From the NCBI RefSeq assembly GCF_900215325.1, contig NZ_OCMS01000003.1, positions 124,001 to 188,000 on the forward strand: 64,000 nt of DNA, read 5' to 3'. Positions 42,562 through 51,596 of the stretch are shown one piece after another. A program made the translations under genes and the position numbers. This DNA comes from Fibrobacter sp. UWB16. GTDB taxonomy: Bacteria > Fibrobacterota > Fibrobacteria > Fibrobacterales > Fibrobacteraceae. A model generated the notes under the pieces. The model was not told the origin of the DNA. It saw only the letters and a list, made by a program, of their open reading frames with translations, and searched no databases. Each line of letters begins with the position of its first letter. Position 1 is the stretch's first letter.

Positions 42562-43845
42562 ATGGCAAATCGTGTTGTTATCGGCTCCCAGTGGGGCGAC
42601 GAAGGAAAAGCCAAGGTTGTAGATTTCTTAACGCTCGATGCAGATATTATCGTGCGTTTCCAGGGCGGCGCTAACGCCGGTCACACTGTGGAAGTTGGCG
42701 ACAAGAAGTTCGTCTTCCACCTTATTCCCTCGGGCATTATGCACCCGGACAAGATTTGCGTCATCGGTAACGGCGTCGTGCTCGATCCGATCCAGACTCT
42801 GAACGAAATTGCAGACCTCCACACGAAGGGCATCAATCCGGAAGGTCGCTTGTTCATCGCTAACAACGCACACGTCGTGCTCCCGTACCACTCTACCTTG
42901 GACAAGGCCAAGGAAAAGAAGGCCGGCAAGGCTGCTATCGGTACTACGGGTCGCGGTATCGGTCCGTGCTATAGTGACAAGGTGAACCGCATCGGTGTCC
43001 GCGTGGGTGACCTCATGGACGAACGCGAACTCCGTCCGCGTGTCGAAGCTATGGCTAAGGTCCACAACGAAGAATTCAAGGTGATGTACGATGTTCCGGA
43101 AATCGATCCGGAAGTGGTCATCAAGGACTACCTCGAACTCGGCCAGAAGATCAAGCCGTTCGTTGCCGACGTGAGCGAAATGCTCTACAAGGCTTTGAAG
43201 GAAAACAAGCGCCTCGTGTTCGAAGGTGCTCAGGGCACTATCCTCGACGTTGACCAGGGGACCTACCCGTTCGTGACCTCCAGCAACACGGTTGCCGGTT
43301 ACGCAAGCTGCGGCGCAGGCATTGGCCCCACGGCTATCAACCAGGTTGTCGGTGTCGTCAAGGCTTACACGACTCGCGTGGGTAACGGTCCGTTCCCGAC
43401 GGAACTTTTGGACGAAACGGGCGACACGCTCCGCAAGATCGGTAACGAATACGGTGCAACGACCGGTCGTAACCGTCGCTGCGGTTGGTTCGACGCTCCG
43501 GTGGTCCGCAAGGCTGCCATGGTGAATGGCCTTACGCACCTCGCTATTACCAAGCTCGACGTGCTCGATACATTCGACACTATCAAGATTTGCACTCACT
43601 ACGAATGCGATGGTGAAAAGATCGAAAACTTCCCGAACCAGCTTTCCAAGGTCGGACGTTGCGTGCCGGTTTACGAAGAAATGCCGGGCTGGAAGTGCGA
43701 TACGACCAAGTGCCGCAAGCTCGAAGAATTGCCGGCTAACGCTCGCAAGTATCTCGACCGCATGGCCGAACTTGTTGGCGTGAAGATCGGTATGATTTCT
43801 ATCGGTGCTAAGCGCGATCAGAGCATCGTTGTTGATCTCGACTAA
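42562..43845 (+). CDS. purA: Adenylosuccinate synthetase
   Basis: 427 residues, the normal length. Joins aspartate to IMP using GTP, the first committed step to AMP. The motifs are intact: GSQWGDEGKAKVVDFLT (GTP loop, catalytic Asp), GGANAGHTV with the catalytic His, GTTGRGIGPCYSDK, EGAQGTILDVDQGTYPFVTS, TRVGNGPFPTEL and GRNRRCGWFD. The usual GDEGKGK is GDEGKAK here, a small change in the P-loop-like motif. It starts a closely spaced run of five genes reaching 48067 (gaps 6-20 nt). Confidence 0.97.
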   Translation: MANRVVIGSQWGDEGKAKVVDFLTLDADIIVRFQGGANAGHTVEVGDKKFVFHLIPSGIMHPDKICVIGNGVVLDPIQTLNEIADLHTKGINPEGRLFIANNAHVVLPYHSTLDKAKEKKAGKAAIGTTGRGIGPCYSDKVNRIGVRVGDLMDERELRPRVEAMAKVHNEEFKVMYDVPEIDPEVVIKDYLELGQKIKPFVADVSEMLYKALKENKRLVFEGAQGTILDVDQGTYPFVTSSNTVAGYASCGAGIGPTAINQVVGVVKAYTTRVGNGPFPTELLDETGDTLRKIGNEYGATTGRNRRCGWFDAPVVRKAAMVNGLTHLAITKLDVLDTFDTIKICTHYECDGEKIENFPNQLSKVGRCVPVYEEMPGWKCDTTKCRKLEELPANARKYLDRMAELVGVKIGMISIGAKRDQSIVVDLD

Positions 43846-43865
43846 AATAAAAAGGGGAAAATAGA

Positions 43866-44576
43866 ATGGATACATCCGCTGTTGATTTGTTGAAGGGCGT
43901 CGAGCTCTTCTCGGAGCTCAATGAAGAGCAGTTAGGGATGATTGCCAATCTGGTAATCGTCAAGAACTTCAATCGCGATGAAACTGTGGTCCTGGAAGGT
44001 GACGATTCGGTGCAGGCTCTGTACTTGATCGCCACTGGTTCTGTGCAGGTCTATATGACCGGCATCGATGGCCGCGAAACCATTTTGTCTTTCCTAGAAC
44101 GCGGGGACTTTTTCGGGGAAATGTCGCTGATTGACGGCGAACCCCGATCCGCCTCCGTCCGTACGGTGACTGATGCTACTTTGCTCGTCATTCATCGTGA
44201 ATCGTTCTTGAGCCTGCTTCGCAAGTCTCCTGAGATTGCCATGGCGCTCATGAGCGAACTTTGCAAGAGACTCCGCAAGGCTAACAAGCAGATTGGCTCC
44301 TTGTCGACCATGTCTGTGTCTGGCCGTGTGGCAGGAACGCTCCTCAACTTGATGCAGGAACGTGGTGTCCGTATTCATACAGATAACGGAAACATGGTGA
44401 CTGTTATCCATAATCGTCCGACGCAGCAGCAACTTGCTGACATGTCGGGTACGACTCGTGAAACGGTAAGCCGAATTTGTTCTTTGCTGGTAAGGGCAAA
44501 TGCCATTGCGATGACCGGCAAGGATATCGTCATTTTTGACGAAGATGCGCTTCAAGAAAAAGCCACTAAGGGCTAA
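43866..44576 (+). CDS. Crp/Fnr-family transcriptional regulator
   Basis: 236 residues. The N-terminal cyclic-nucleotide-binding beta-roll (about 10-125) contains FLERGDFFGEMSLIDGEPRS, in which Glu and Arg sit where cAMP contacts occur in CRP. A dimerisation helix leads to a winged helix-turn-helix with TQQQLADMSGTTRETVSRI (about 176-194). There are no N-terminal Cys residues as in FNR, so it is not an oxygen sensor of that type. The effector is unknown. GGGG ribosome-binding site. It lies 20 nt after purA, so the two are probably co-transcribed. Confidence 0.92.
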   Translation: MDTSAVDLLKGVELFSELNEEQLGMIANLVIVKNFNRDETVVLEGDDSVQALYLIATGSVQVYMTGIDGRETILSFLERGDFFGEMSLIDGEPRSASVRTVTDATLLVIHRESFLSLLRKSPEIAMALMSELCKRLRKANKQIGSLSTMSVSGRVAGTLLNLMQERGVRIHTDNGNMVTVIHNRPTQQQLADMSGTTRETVSRICSLLVRANAIAMTGKDIVIFDEDALQEKATKG

Positions 44577-44591
44577 ACCCAAGAATTTGTT

Positions 44592-45353
44592 ATGAATAAA
44601 ATAAAGTCGCTTTGGAACAAGGTTAGACAGACCGCCATTTTCAAGGCTTTCGTCATTTGGATCGTTGTCGTAATCGTGCTTGTCGTTATGGTCGATAAGC
44701 TTTTGATGCCTGCATTTGCAGGGGCTTTCGCAAGTACGGGCAAGGTGCCGAATCTCGAAGGCATGACGGAAAAGGCCGCAGAAACGGCATTGACGGAAGC
44801 TGGCTTTAAGTTCGAATGGGTCAAGGAAGGCCGTTACAGTTCCCAGGTGCCGGCAGGCATGGTTCTTGTGCAGATGCCCAAGGCTGGCCGCACGGCAAAG
44901 ATCGGCCGTACCGTAAGACTCACGAAGAGCCTTGGTCTTCGCAAGGTGATCATCCCGGATTTGCGTGGCAAGAGCCAGAAGCAAGCCGATATCTCGCTTG
45001 CCCGTGCTGGTCTTGTTAATGGCGGTACGATTCAGGGCGCACACCAGAGCATTCCCCGTGGTGTCGTAATCCGCACGATTCCGATTGCGGGCGATACGGT
45101 TCGCGTTGGCGATACGGTGAAAGTCGTGATTTCGGCTGGCGTTACGACCGGTAGAATTTTGCTCCCCAATTTTGAAGGAATCCTCATGGATGAAGTTTAT
45201 CCGCAAATGGATAGGCTCGGCTTCAAGGTGGGTTCCGTTAAGCGTCAGAAGAGTGAAGATGGTGCACGTCCCGGTTCTGTTCTTGAAACGTCTCCGAAGT
45301 ATGGGGACTATCTGAAGCCGGGTTCGCGCGTGAACTTTATTATTGCTGACTAG
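44592..45353 (+). CDS. Membrane-anchored protein with three PASTA domains
   Basis: 253 residues: a short cytoplasmic N-terminus, one membrane helix (about 15-36, AFVIWIVVVIVLVVMVDKLL), then three PASTA repeats in the periplasm: VPNLEGMTEKAAETALTEAG, IPDLRGKSQKQADISLARAG and LPNFEGILMDEVYPQMDRLG. PASTA domains usually bind peptidoglycan or muropeptides on serine/threonine kinases or PBPs; here no kinase or transpeptidase domain is attached. The position between a Crp-type regulator and a TPR lipoprotein suggests a cell-envelope role. No ribosome-binding site is evident. Confidence 0.9.
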   Translation: MNKIKSLWNKVRQTAIFKAFVIWIVVVIVLVVMVDKLLMPAFAGAFASTGKVPNLEGMTEKAAETALTEAGFKFEWVKEGRYSSQVPAGMVLVQMPKAGRTAKIGRTVRLTKSLGLRKVIIPDLRGKSQKQADISLARAGLVNGGTIQGAHQSIPRGVVIRTIPIAGDTVRVGDTVKVVISAGVTTGRILLPNFEGILMDEVYPQMDRLGFKVGSVKRQKSEDGARPGSVLETSPKYGDYLKPGSRVNFIIAD

Positions 45354-45373
45354 AGTTGTTTTGGGAGTTTTTA

Positions 45374-47287
45374 ATGCGTCATGCCTTTTTTACATGGGTG
45401 CTTTCTTTAGGAATGGCAGCGCTGTGCGCCTGCTCTTCTGCACCTGCAAAAAAGGATGATGTTAAAGCTCCGGTTTTGACTGCTGCGGATTCCGCCCTCA
45501 TAAAGAAGGCCGTCGAGGCTAAAGCCGAAAAGCCCAAGGTCGAAGTGGACCTGGAAGCGGCTCATGAATTTTTCTTCCTTGCAAAAAGCATGGAAATGCG
45601 TGGCAACCAGCGTGAGGCAGATTTCTTCTGGAAACAGGCTTATAAGGCAGACCCGACAAGCCGCTATTTAGGCTTTGGCGTGGCAGAACGCTTGGTCGCT
45701 GCCGGTGAAGATTCTTTGGCTCTTGTCGAAGCTAAAAAGGCCTCCCAGCTTAAGGGCAAACGCACTGCTGCTCAGTATGCCTTACTTGCTCGACTCTACG
45801 TGAAAACGGGCGAAGCCGATTCTTGCCGCAAGTACTTTGTGATGGGGCTTGATTCTTCGCATTATCAGGACATGGCCTTGCTTTACGATTATAGCCTGTT
45901 CCTTGAAGCCGTCCGCGATGAAAATGAGCTTGTCCGCATTTATGATCTTCTTTTGCCGAAGGTCAATTACATCTCTACATTGTTCCAGCGCCAGCTTTCG
46001 CTCCTCCTGGATCTTGGCCGTGATTCCGCTGTTGTTGAACTTTTTGGCAAGGCTCATGAGGCGACCGGCGATAAGCAGATGCTTTTGCAAAAGGTCCGCG
46101 GCCTTATGGCGATGAAGCGCTTTAAGGAAGCCGCCGCCATTGTGGATACGCTTACGAGCGCCAAGCCCGAAGACGAAGAAATGACGATTATGGTGCTCCC
46201 GTCTATGACGGGCGACAGCGCCTATGCATTTGCCCGAAAGAAGTATTTCGAAGACGGCGTCAAGACACCTGCAGTACTTTGCTTTATCGGTCAGTACGAA
46301 TACGACGTCGATATGCGTGACAGCGCCAAGGTCCACTTGCTCGCTTCTGTCGACAAGTTGCAGGGCCAGCCGAAATATGCTAACCGCGCTTTCCTCGGGC
46401 TCGTGAATATTTTTGCAAGCGAACAAAACTATGCACAGGCTATCAAGTACGCCGAAAAGTCCGATTCCGTCTCGAACGGCGATACGAGAATGCTGCTTGC
46501 CTCTGTGTATGCACTTGCCGACAAGTACGACAAGGCGTTCCCCTTGCTTGATTCCCTCATGAAATTCTGGGAATCGTGGAAACCGCTCCCTGGTGTTGTC
46601 GATTCTGCAAATCTGGTGCAACTGAAAAACGAGGCGCAAATCAAGTATTTGCAAGTTCTCGACATTTATTCGAGAGCGCTCATCGGCGAAGCCTTGGACC
46701 TTGAAAAAAATCCGAGAGCTGATTCTGTCAAGAAGGCCAAGGCTATTGATAACCGTACCAGAGCTCAGGCTATGCTCGACAAGTTCTTTGCAAAGGATTC
46801 TTCGTATAGCCGTGTGCGCCTTTCGATAGCCATGAACCTGGAACGCCTCAAGCGCTACGATGAATCTTTCCGCCATTTTGAAGTCCTTTTGAAAATGCCT
46901 GAATTCTCGCCGCATGAGATGGCTTCGACTTTGAATTATTATGGCTACTCGCTCATCGAACTGAACCGTACGCCAGCCGAAGTTGAAAAGGGCTATAAGC
47001 TTGTGCTCGATGCGCTTGCCATGGAAAAAGATGGCGAATCGAGGGACGCTTACCTTGATTCTAAGGCTTGGGGCCTGTACCGCATGGGCCGCTATGACGA
47101 AGCTTATCAGGCTATGCAGCTGATTGACCATAGCAAGATGAGCCGTGATGACGTGTTCTGGGAACATATGGGCGCCATTCAGGAAGCTCTCGGATTGAAA
47201 AAGGATGCTCGCAAGTCCTACAAGAAGCTTTTGAAGCTGAACCCGAAGCACCCTGCCGCCTTGAAGTTCTTTGGCAAAAAGAAGTAG
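45374..47287 (+). CDS. TPR-repeat lipoprotein
   Basis: 637 residues from ATG 45374 (GGGAG 7 nt upstream; the ATG at 45356 lacks a site). Lipobox LCAC (Cys20). The remainder is almost entirely helical with many tetratricopeptide-like units, for example AEKSDSVSNGDTRMLLASVY, DESFRHFEVLLKMPE and DARKSYKKLLKLNPKHPAAL at the end. TPR lipoproteins act as scaffolds in the periplasm or on the outer membrane; a partner could be the next lipoprotein, whose gene begins 6 nt later. Confidence 0.87.
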   Translation: MRHAFFTWVLSLGMAALCACSSAPAKKDDVKAPVLTAADSALIKKAVEAKAEKPKVEVDLEAAHEFFFLAKSMEMRGNQREADFFWKQAYKADPTSRYLGFGVAERLVAAGEDSLALVEAKKASQLKGKRTAAQYALLARLYVKTGEADSCRKYFVMGLDSSHYQDMALLYDYSLFLEAVRDENELVRIYDLLLPKVNYISTLFQRQLSLLLDLGRDSAVVELFGKAHEATGDKQMLLQKVRGLMAMKRFKEAAAIVDTLTSAKPEDEEMTIMVLPSMTGDSAYAFARKKYFEDGVKTPAVLCFIGQYEYDVDMRDSAKVHLLASVDKLQGQPKYANRAFLGLVNIFASEQNYAQAIKYAEKSDSVSNGDTRMLLASVYALADKYDKAFPLLDSLMKFWESWKPLPGVVDSANLVQLKNEAQIKYLQVLDIYSRALIGEALDLEKNPRADSVKKAKAIDNRTRAQAMLDKFFAKDSSYSRVRLSIAMNLERLKRYDESFRHFEVLLKMPEFSPHEMASTLNYYGYSLIELNRTPAEVEKGYKLVLDALAMEKDGESRDAYLDSKAWGLYRMGRYDEAYQAMQLIDHSKMSRDDVFWEHMGAIQEALGLKKDARKSYKKLLKLNPKHPAALKFFGKKK

Positions 47288-47293
47288 GTTCTT

Positions 47294-48067
47294 ATGACCT
47301 TGGCAAGATTTGGCGCCTTTTTGCGGGGACTCTTTTTACTCCTGTGTCTTGCTTTTTTTCTGGTGGGCTGTACCGGTGGAAAACCGGCAACATCTCCGAT
47401 TGTTCAGAATGTCGAAACCCCTGCCGATAGTCTCAAGGCCATTTTCTCGTTGACCATTTATTCTCCAGATGGAAAGTCGCAAGATTTGGATGCCGTACTC
47501 TTTTCTGTGCCCGGCAAGCGCTACCGCATGGAACTCACAGGGTCGCTTGGCATAGGTGTCGCCTCGCTCTTGTGGTTGCCTGAAGGTTGGCAGATGGTAT
47601 TCCCGACCGAAAAAATGTACGTAAAGGGTGCTGGCTATATGGTTGGTCTCTTGAATGATCCGTCGCTTCCGCTAGTGCATATCCACCAGGTGGCGGGGCT
47701 CTTTGAAGGTCGCGTGATTCCCGAAGGTCTTGAAGAAATTTCCGTGCGCGATTCCGTGATTTCGGATTCCTCCGTTGTAAAAATTCACGAAGCCCGCGAT
47801 GTTCTGACGCGCCACTATACCTACGCTGAAAAGGATGGGGAAATCCTTTGGCTCGAAACGCTTGGCCGTGACGGTAAAACCGAAACGTTAAACATCGAAG
47901 AATATAAGGAATTCACGGGCATAAAAACACCCTCGAAAATTTCCTTTGTCCGTGAATCGGAACGCTTCCTCGAACTCCGCGTAAAGCGAGTATCTCGTGG
48001 CAAGTCCTTTGGTTCTGGCACCTGGCGCCTTAACATCCCGAGAACTTACCAGCGTATCGGCGAGTAA
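47294..48067 (+). CDS. LolB/DUF4292-like outer-membrane lipoprotein
   Basis: 257 residues, lipobox FLVGC (Cys26). The mature domain fits the half-barrel fold of LolB-like and DUF4292 proteins: AIFSLTIYSPDGKSQDLDAV, KRYRMELTGSLGIGVASLLW, FPTEKMYVKGAGYMVGLLN, and a late GIKTPSKISFVRE. Such proteins handle lipid or lipoprotein ligands at the outer membrane; the assignment is by pattern and the ligand is unknown. It is the last gene of the purA run. Confidence 0.6.
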   Translation: MTLARFGAFLRGLFLLLCLAFFLVGCTGGKPATSPIVQNVETPADSLKAIFSLTIYSPDGKSQDLDAVLFSVPGKRYRMELTGSLGIGVASLLWLPEGWQMVFPTEKMYVKGAGYMVGLLNDPSLPLVHIHQVAGLFEGRVIPEGLEEISVRDSVISDSSVVKIHEARDVLTRHYTYAEKDGEILWLETLGRDGKTETLNIEEYKEFTGIKTPSKISFVRESERFLELRVKRVSRGKSFGSGTWRLNIPRTYQRIGE

Positions 48068-48129
48068 TATCGTCGTTTTTCCCGACATCATAGGGATCTT
48101 TGCGGCTTCCGTCGTTCAGAATGAAGGTT

Positions 48130-48157
48130 CTAAGCTCTAAGCTCTAAGTTCTAAGTT
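48130..48157 (+). repeat. Tandem heptamer repeat
   Basis: CTAAGCT, CTAAGCT, CTAAGTT, CTAAGTT in tandem, 22 nt before the ATG at 48180. A degenerate dispersed repeat (GGGATCTTTG...GTTCAGAATGA) precedes it at 48099-48123. Another heptamer tract lies at 4371-4398. Confidence 0.65.
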
Positions 48158-48179
48158 CTTTTTTTAGTAAATTATAATC

Positions 48180-51100
48180 ATGAAGTTAAATGCTAAGATT
48201 TTTGCATTGTTTTTAGGCGTGTTCTCTTTGGCACATGCCGTGGATACGCTCGATGTTTATGTGCTGCGAGTGCAGTTCCAGAAGGAATCGCCGAACAATT
48301 CGCTGACGACCGGTACGGGGCGATTTGATTCCGATACGGCGACGTATAATCTGGACCCTTCGGAAAACCGAAAGAGCGTGCATTATTGGGAAAAGCATCT
48401 GGCATATGCGAACGCCTATTACCAGGCTGCCAGTGGCGGCAATGTTTATATCAAGGCGACCGTCTGGCCTACTGTTTTTGAAATCGACAAGCCGATGATC
48501 GACTACAATCGTACCCAGAAGATGAAAGGCGAAAAGACTGCCGAGTACGATGAAGCCCGTAGCCATGACTATATCCGTTTTGTGTATGATGCCATCATGG
48601 CCGCGCACAAGTCTAAGGATGGTTCCCCATTTGCCGACCCGCTTCCCAAAAATTCGAATACAAAGCGCGTGTTCATGATTGCCCACGCAGGTGCAAGCCG
48701 CCTGACGGATGGGGGTAGCATGGGGACAAAGGGCGCAAATACTCCGGGTGACTTTTTGGATATTTACGTTTCTCGTGAATATTGGACTTATTTGCAGAAC
48801 GATTCCCTTCCGGAAGTGTACATTGCCGAGGACTCCTTGAAAAATGGCCTTATCTTGAAGGGCGCTGCGATTGACACGGTGACATCTGTCATGGTCGTGA
48901 GTGAAACGGCATCGCAGGATGGACTCAACTGGGGCATTAACGGCATTGTCGTAAACCAGATTGGCCGTGAACTTGGAATGCCCAATACGTTCGATGATGT
49001 CAAGGGATATTCTCGTCTTGGCTATTTCGACATGATGGATTTTGCAGGCTACAATGCGGGCAATGGGTTCTTCCCGGTACTGCCTGCGGCATGGGAACGT
49101 TCCTATATGGGCTGGTCGAAGGTCAAGGAAGTCCGTCCGACGGCGGGCCATCCGGTGACGGTCGATATTGCGGCGGCGGGTAGCGGTCTCGGTACAGAAA
49201 TCGTGAAAGTGCCTCTCAGCGCAAGCGAATATCTCCTTATCGAAAACCGTCAGCGTTCATGGAACAAGGACGGCAAGGTGGAAGTCTATCTCGGCGAAGC
49301 TAAGCAAAATGAAGATACGACTGAAATCCGCAAGGTCCTTGCCGATAGCCTTTATACGGTCTTTGAAGACAGCATTTGCACCAAGGGCAAGTGCAAGCGT
49401 AATCCGGACAAGGCTAGCGGCCTTGTGCTTGGCGTGAACAGCTTTGATGCAGCTCTCCCGGCAAGTGGTATTGCGGTCTGGAAGGTCAATGACTGGTACT
49501 TGCGCGAATCCGTAAAATACGGCTCTGCAAACCAGTGGGGAGGCGAGCTCGTTCGCGATCACCAGTTTGGGCTTTCGCTTGTGGAATCCGATGGAGTCTT
49601 GAGCATTGGTAAAACATTCAAGAACGCCCTTGGCGAAGATACCCAGGACTTCGGTAGCGGTGCGGACCTGCTTCCGCATGCTCGTTATACAAAGTCCAAG
49701 AAACCTACGGATACCGTGACGACCATTTCTCCGACAGGCTATGCCAATACGGCGACAACGCAGGGCGGTTACACTGGAATCAAGATTTCTGTAGAGGTTC
49801 CGAAAAACGCTCGTATCGAAAAGACTGCAAATGCATTCATGGGCGATAGCGTTGTCAACTTTGCATCTCCGGTCATTCGCGTGACGATTAGCATTGATGA
49901 CGGCAGCATCGAAAATTCGAAGTTCCCGAAAAACGCAGGCCTTGAAACTGCTGTGCGCGGTGCGGTATTTGTCAATTACGAAGATGACGAGACGGGCAAG
50001 GCGATTGTGTTTGCCTCTGAAGATGGTACGCTTCAGGCGATGAACGCCCTTGGCGATACGCTTTTCATGGCGGATACGGTAATCTCGCAAAAGTACCTTT
50101 CCCAGAAAAAGTTGTATGAGAAGGTTCCGCTGTATCGTTTGGGCCAGAGCTTCGGTGCACTTGTCGGGCTTGCTAGCGACGGCGATCGCGTCTACTCGCT
50201 GCACAAGGACAAGTTGGTCCGCACATCCCTGAATGCGGGCGTCCCGATGCAAGACGTGATGGAACTGGAGTCTGCTACGGCTGGGCCGATTGTTGCAAAT
50301 TCTCACCTGTTCTTTGCTTCGGATTCCGGATTCTGGACCGTGAACTTGACGGATAAAATGACTCGTTCGTTTACCTCGTCTGGAGATCTTTTGCACCCGC
50401 AAGATATGGCGCTTTGCAAAGTTGGCAAGGATGAATTCTTTGGCGTCGTTGTCGGTGAAGAAGGTAAGATCTTTATGCGCAAGTTTGCTCTCGAAAACAA
50501 TGCCGGTGCAAAGCCGAGCTTCAGCAAGCAGAAGGGCTATGCGCAAGTTTCCGCTGTTAGGAATGAATCGTTCCGTGTGGCTTGTACAGACTTGGATCGC
50601 GACGGAACTGTCGAGGCTGTCATGTTGGGTTCTCGCGGTACTGTAGCAAGTGTCAAGCTTGGCGAAGGCAAGCTGTCGGCAGAATGGGTCCGTGATTACA
50701 AGCGCGGTTCTCGTGGAACAAGTGGCCTCAAGGACGAAAAGTCCGGCATGGCGCTTGGCGATATCAATGGCGACGGCTATCCTGAAATTGTGTTCCTTGG
50801 CGATAACCTGGTCTATGCGCTTGACCGTTTTGGCATTCCGGTCGATGGCTTCCCGGTGACGATTAACCGTGGGGCCCCGATTTACGGTTTCCATAGCGAT
50901 CCGCTCGTTGTCGATGTGACTGGCGATAAGATTCCCGACATTCTGGTGCCTTCGAATGACGGTCTTGTCTATGCCTATACCGGAAAGGGTAAACGTATTT
51001 CTGAACGCTTCCCGATTGCGGCAGGCAGTTTTGAAATGATCGATTCTCTCTCGCAGATTGTTCCGATGAGCATCTTCGTAACGGATGCGGTCAAGGATTC

Positions 51101-51563
51101 CAAGGGCCCGGAACTTTATGCGTTCCATAGGAACAGCGTTTCTGCATTCCGTCTGGACAAGGCTGCCAATGGTGCTGAACGTGATGCCGCTGCATGGTCG
51201 ATTCCTGCAGGCGGCAATGAACGCACGGGATTCTTTGACGCTTCCAAGCTTGGCGATGTCGATGCGAAAAAGTCAAAAGACGAAATCAATGATTTCTTTA
51301 TTTATCCGAACCCGGTCCGCGGTGGCAATGCGAAGGCGCGGATGGATCTTGGCGCAAAGCCGCAGTCGATAAAGCTTGAAATTTACGATATCACAGGACT
51401 GTGCGTGTTCAAGACGGACATTCCGGATGGTGTTGCCGGCATGAACCAGGCGAATCTCGACTTGCGCAATCTCGGCAGTGATGTCTATACCGCTCGTCTG
51501 AAGGTCAAATTCCAGAGTGGAAAGACAAAACAGAAACTTTACCGCGTCGGTGTTGTCCGCTAG
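48180..51563 (+). CDS. M6-peptidase-like secreted protein lacking the zinc motif, with FG-GAP-like repeats and T9SS sorting domain
   Basis: 1127 residues. A signal peptide ends near LAHA. Residues of about 20-370 resemble M6 (immune inhibitor A-like) metallopeptidases, including YFDMMDFAGYNAGNGFF and AAWERSYMGWSKV, the usual region after the active site. Where HExxH is expected the protein reads NQIGR (259-263) within VVNQIGRELGMPNTFDD, so all three metal-site residues are gone and peptidase activity is unlikely. Later parts have FG-GAP-like calcium loops (DLDRDGTVEAV, DINGDGYPEIVF, DVTGDKIPDILV). The C-terminus (about 1035-1127, FFIYPNPVRGG ... LEIYDITGLCVFKTD ... YTARLKV) is a T9SS type A sorting domain. 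AATTATAATC directly precedes the ATG, so translation may be leaderless. Confidence 0.82.
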   Translation: MKLNAKIFALFLGVFSLAHAVDTLDVYVLRVQFQKESPNNSLTTGTGRFDSDTATYNLDPSENRKSVHYWEKHLAYANAYYQAASGGNVYIKATVWPTVFEIDKPMIDYNRTQKMKGEKTAEYDEARSHDYIRFVYDAIMAAHKSKDGSPFADPLPKNSNTKRVFMIAHAGASRLTDGGSMGTKGANTPGDFLDIYVSREYWTYLQNDSLPEVYIAEDSLKNGLILKGAAIDTVTSVMVVSETASQDGLNWGINGIVVNQIGRELGMPNTFDDVKGYSRLGYFDMMDFAGYNAGNGFFPVLPAAWERSYMGWSKVKEVRPTAGHPVTVDIAAAGSGLGTEIVKVPLSASEYLLIENRQRSWNKDGKVEVYLGEAKQNEDTTEIRKVLADSLYTVFEDSICTKGKCKRNPDKASGLVLGVNSFDAALPASGIAVWKVNDWYLRESVKYGSANQWGGELVRDHQFGLSLVESDGVLSIGKTFKNALGEDTQDFGSGADLLPHARYTKSKKPTDTVTTISPTGYANTATTQGGYTGIKISVEVPKNARIEKTANAFMGDSVVNFASPVIRVTISIDDGSIENSKFPKNAGLETAVRGAVFVNYEDDETGKAIVFASEDGTLQAMNALGDTLFMADTVISQKYLSQKKLYEKVPLYRLGQSFGALVGLASDGDRVYSLHKDKLVRTSLNAGVPMQDVMELESATAGPIVANSHLFFASDSGFWTVNLTDKMTRSFTSSGDLLHPQDMALCKVGKDEFFGVVVGEEGKIFMRKFALENNAGAKPSFSKQKGYAQVSAVRNESFRVACTDLDRDGTVEAVMLGSRGTVASVKLGEGKLSAEWVRDYKRGSRGTSGLKDEKSGMALGDINGDGYPEIVFLGDNLVYALDRFGIPVDGFPVTINRGAPIYGFHSDPLVVDVTGDKIPDILVPSNDGLVYAYTGKGKRISERFPIAAGSFEMIDSLSQIVPMSIFVTDAVKDSKGPELYAFHRNSVSAFRLDKAANGAERDAAAWSIPAGGNERTGFFDASKLGDVDAKKSKDEINDFFIYPNPVRGGNAKARMDLGAKPQSIKLEIYDITGLCVFKTDIPDGVAGMNQANLDLRNLGSDVYTARLKVKFQSGKTKQKLYRVGVVR

Positions 51564-51596
51564 CGGTAGAGTAGACCGCGAATAGGAGGCGAAACC

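Noticed and set aside
49257-51128. 623-residue minus-strand open frame
   Set aside because: Lies wholly inside the M6-like gene, shows no domain, and has a composition expected from antisense of that gene.
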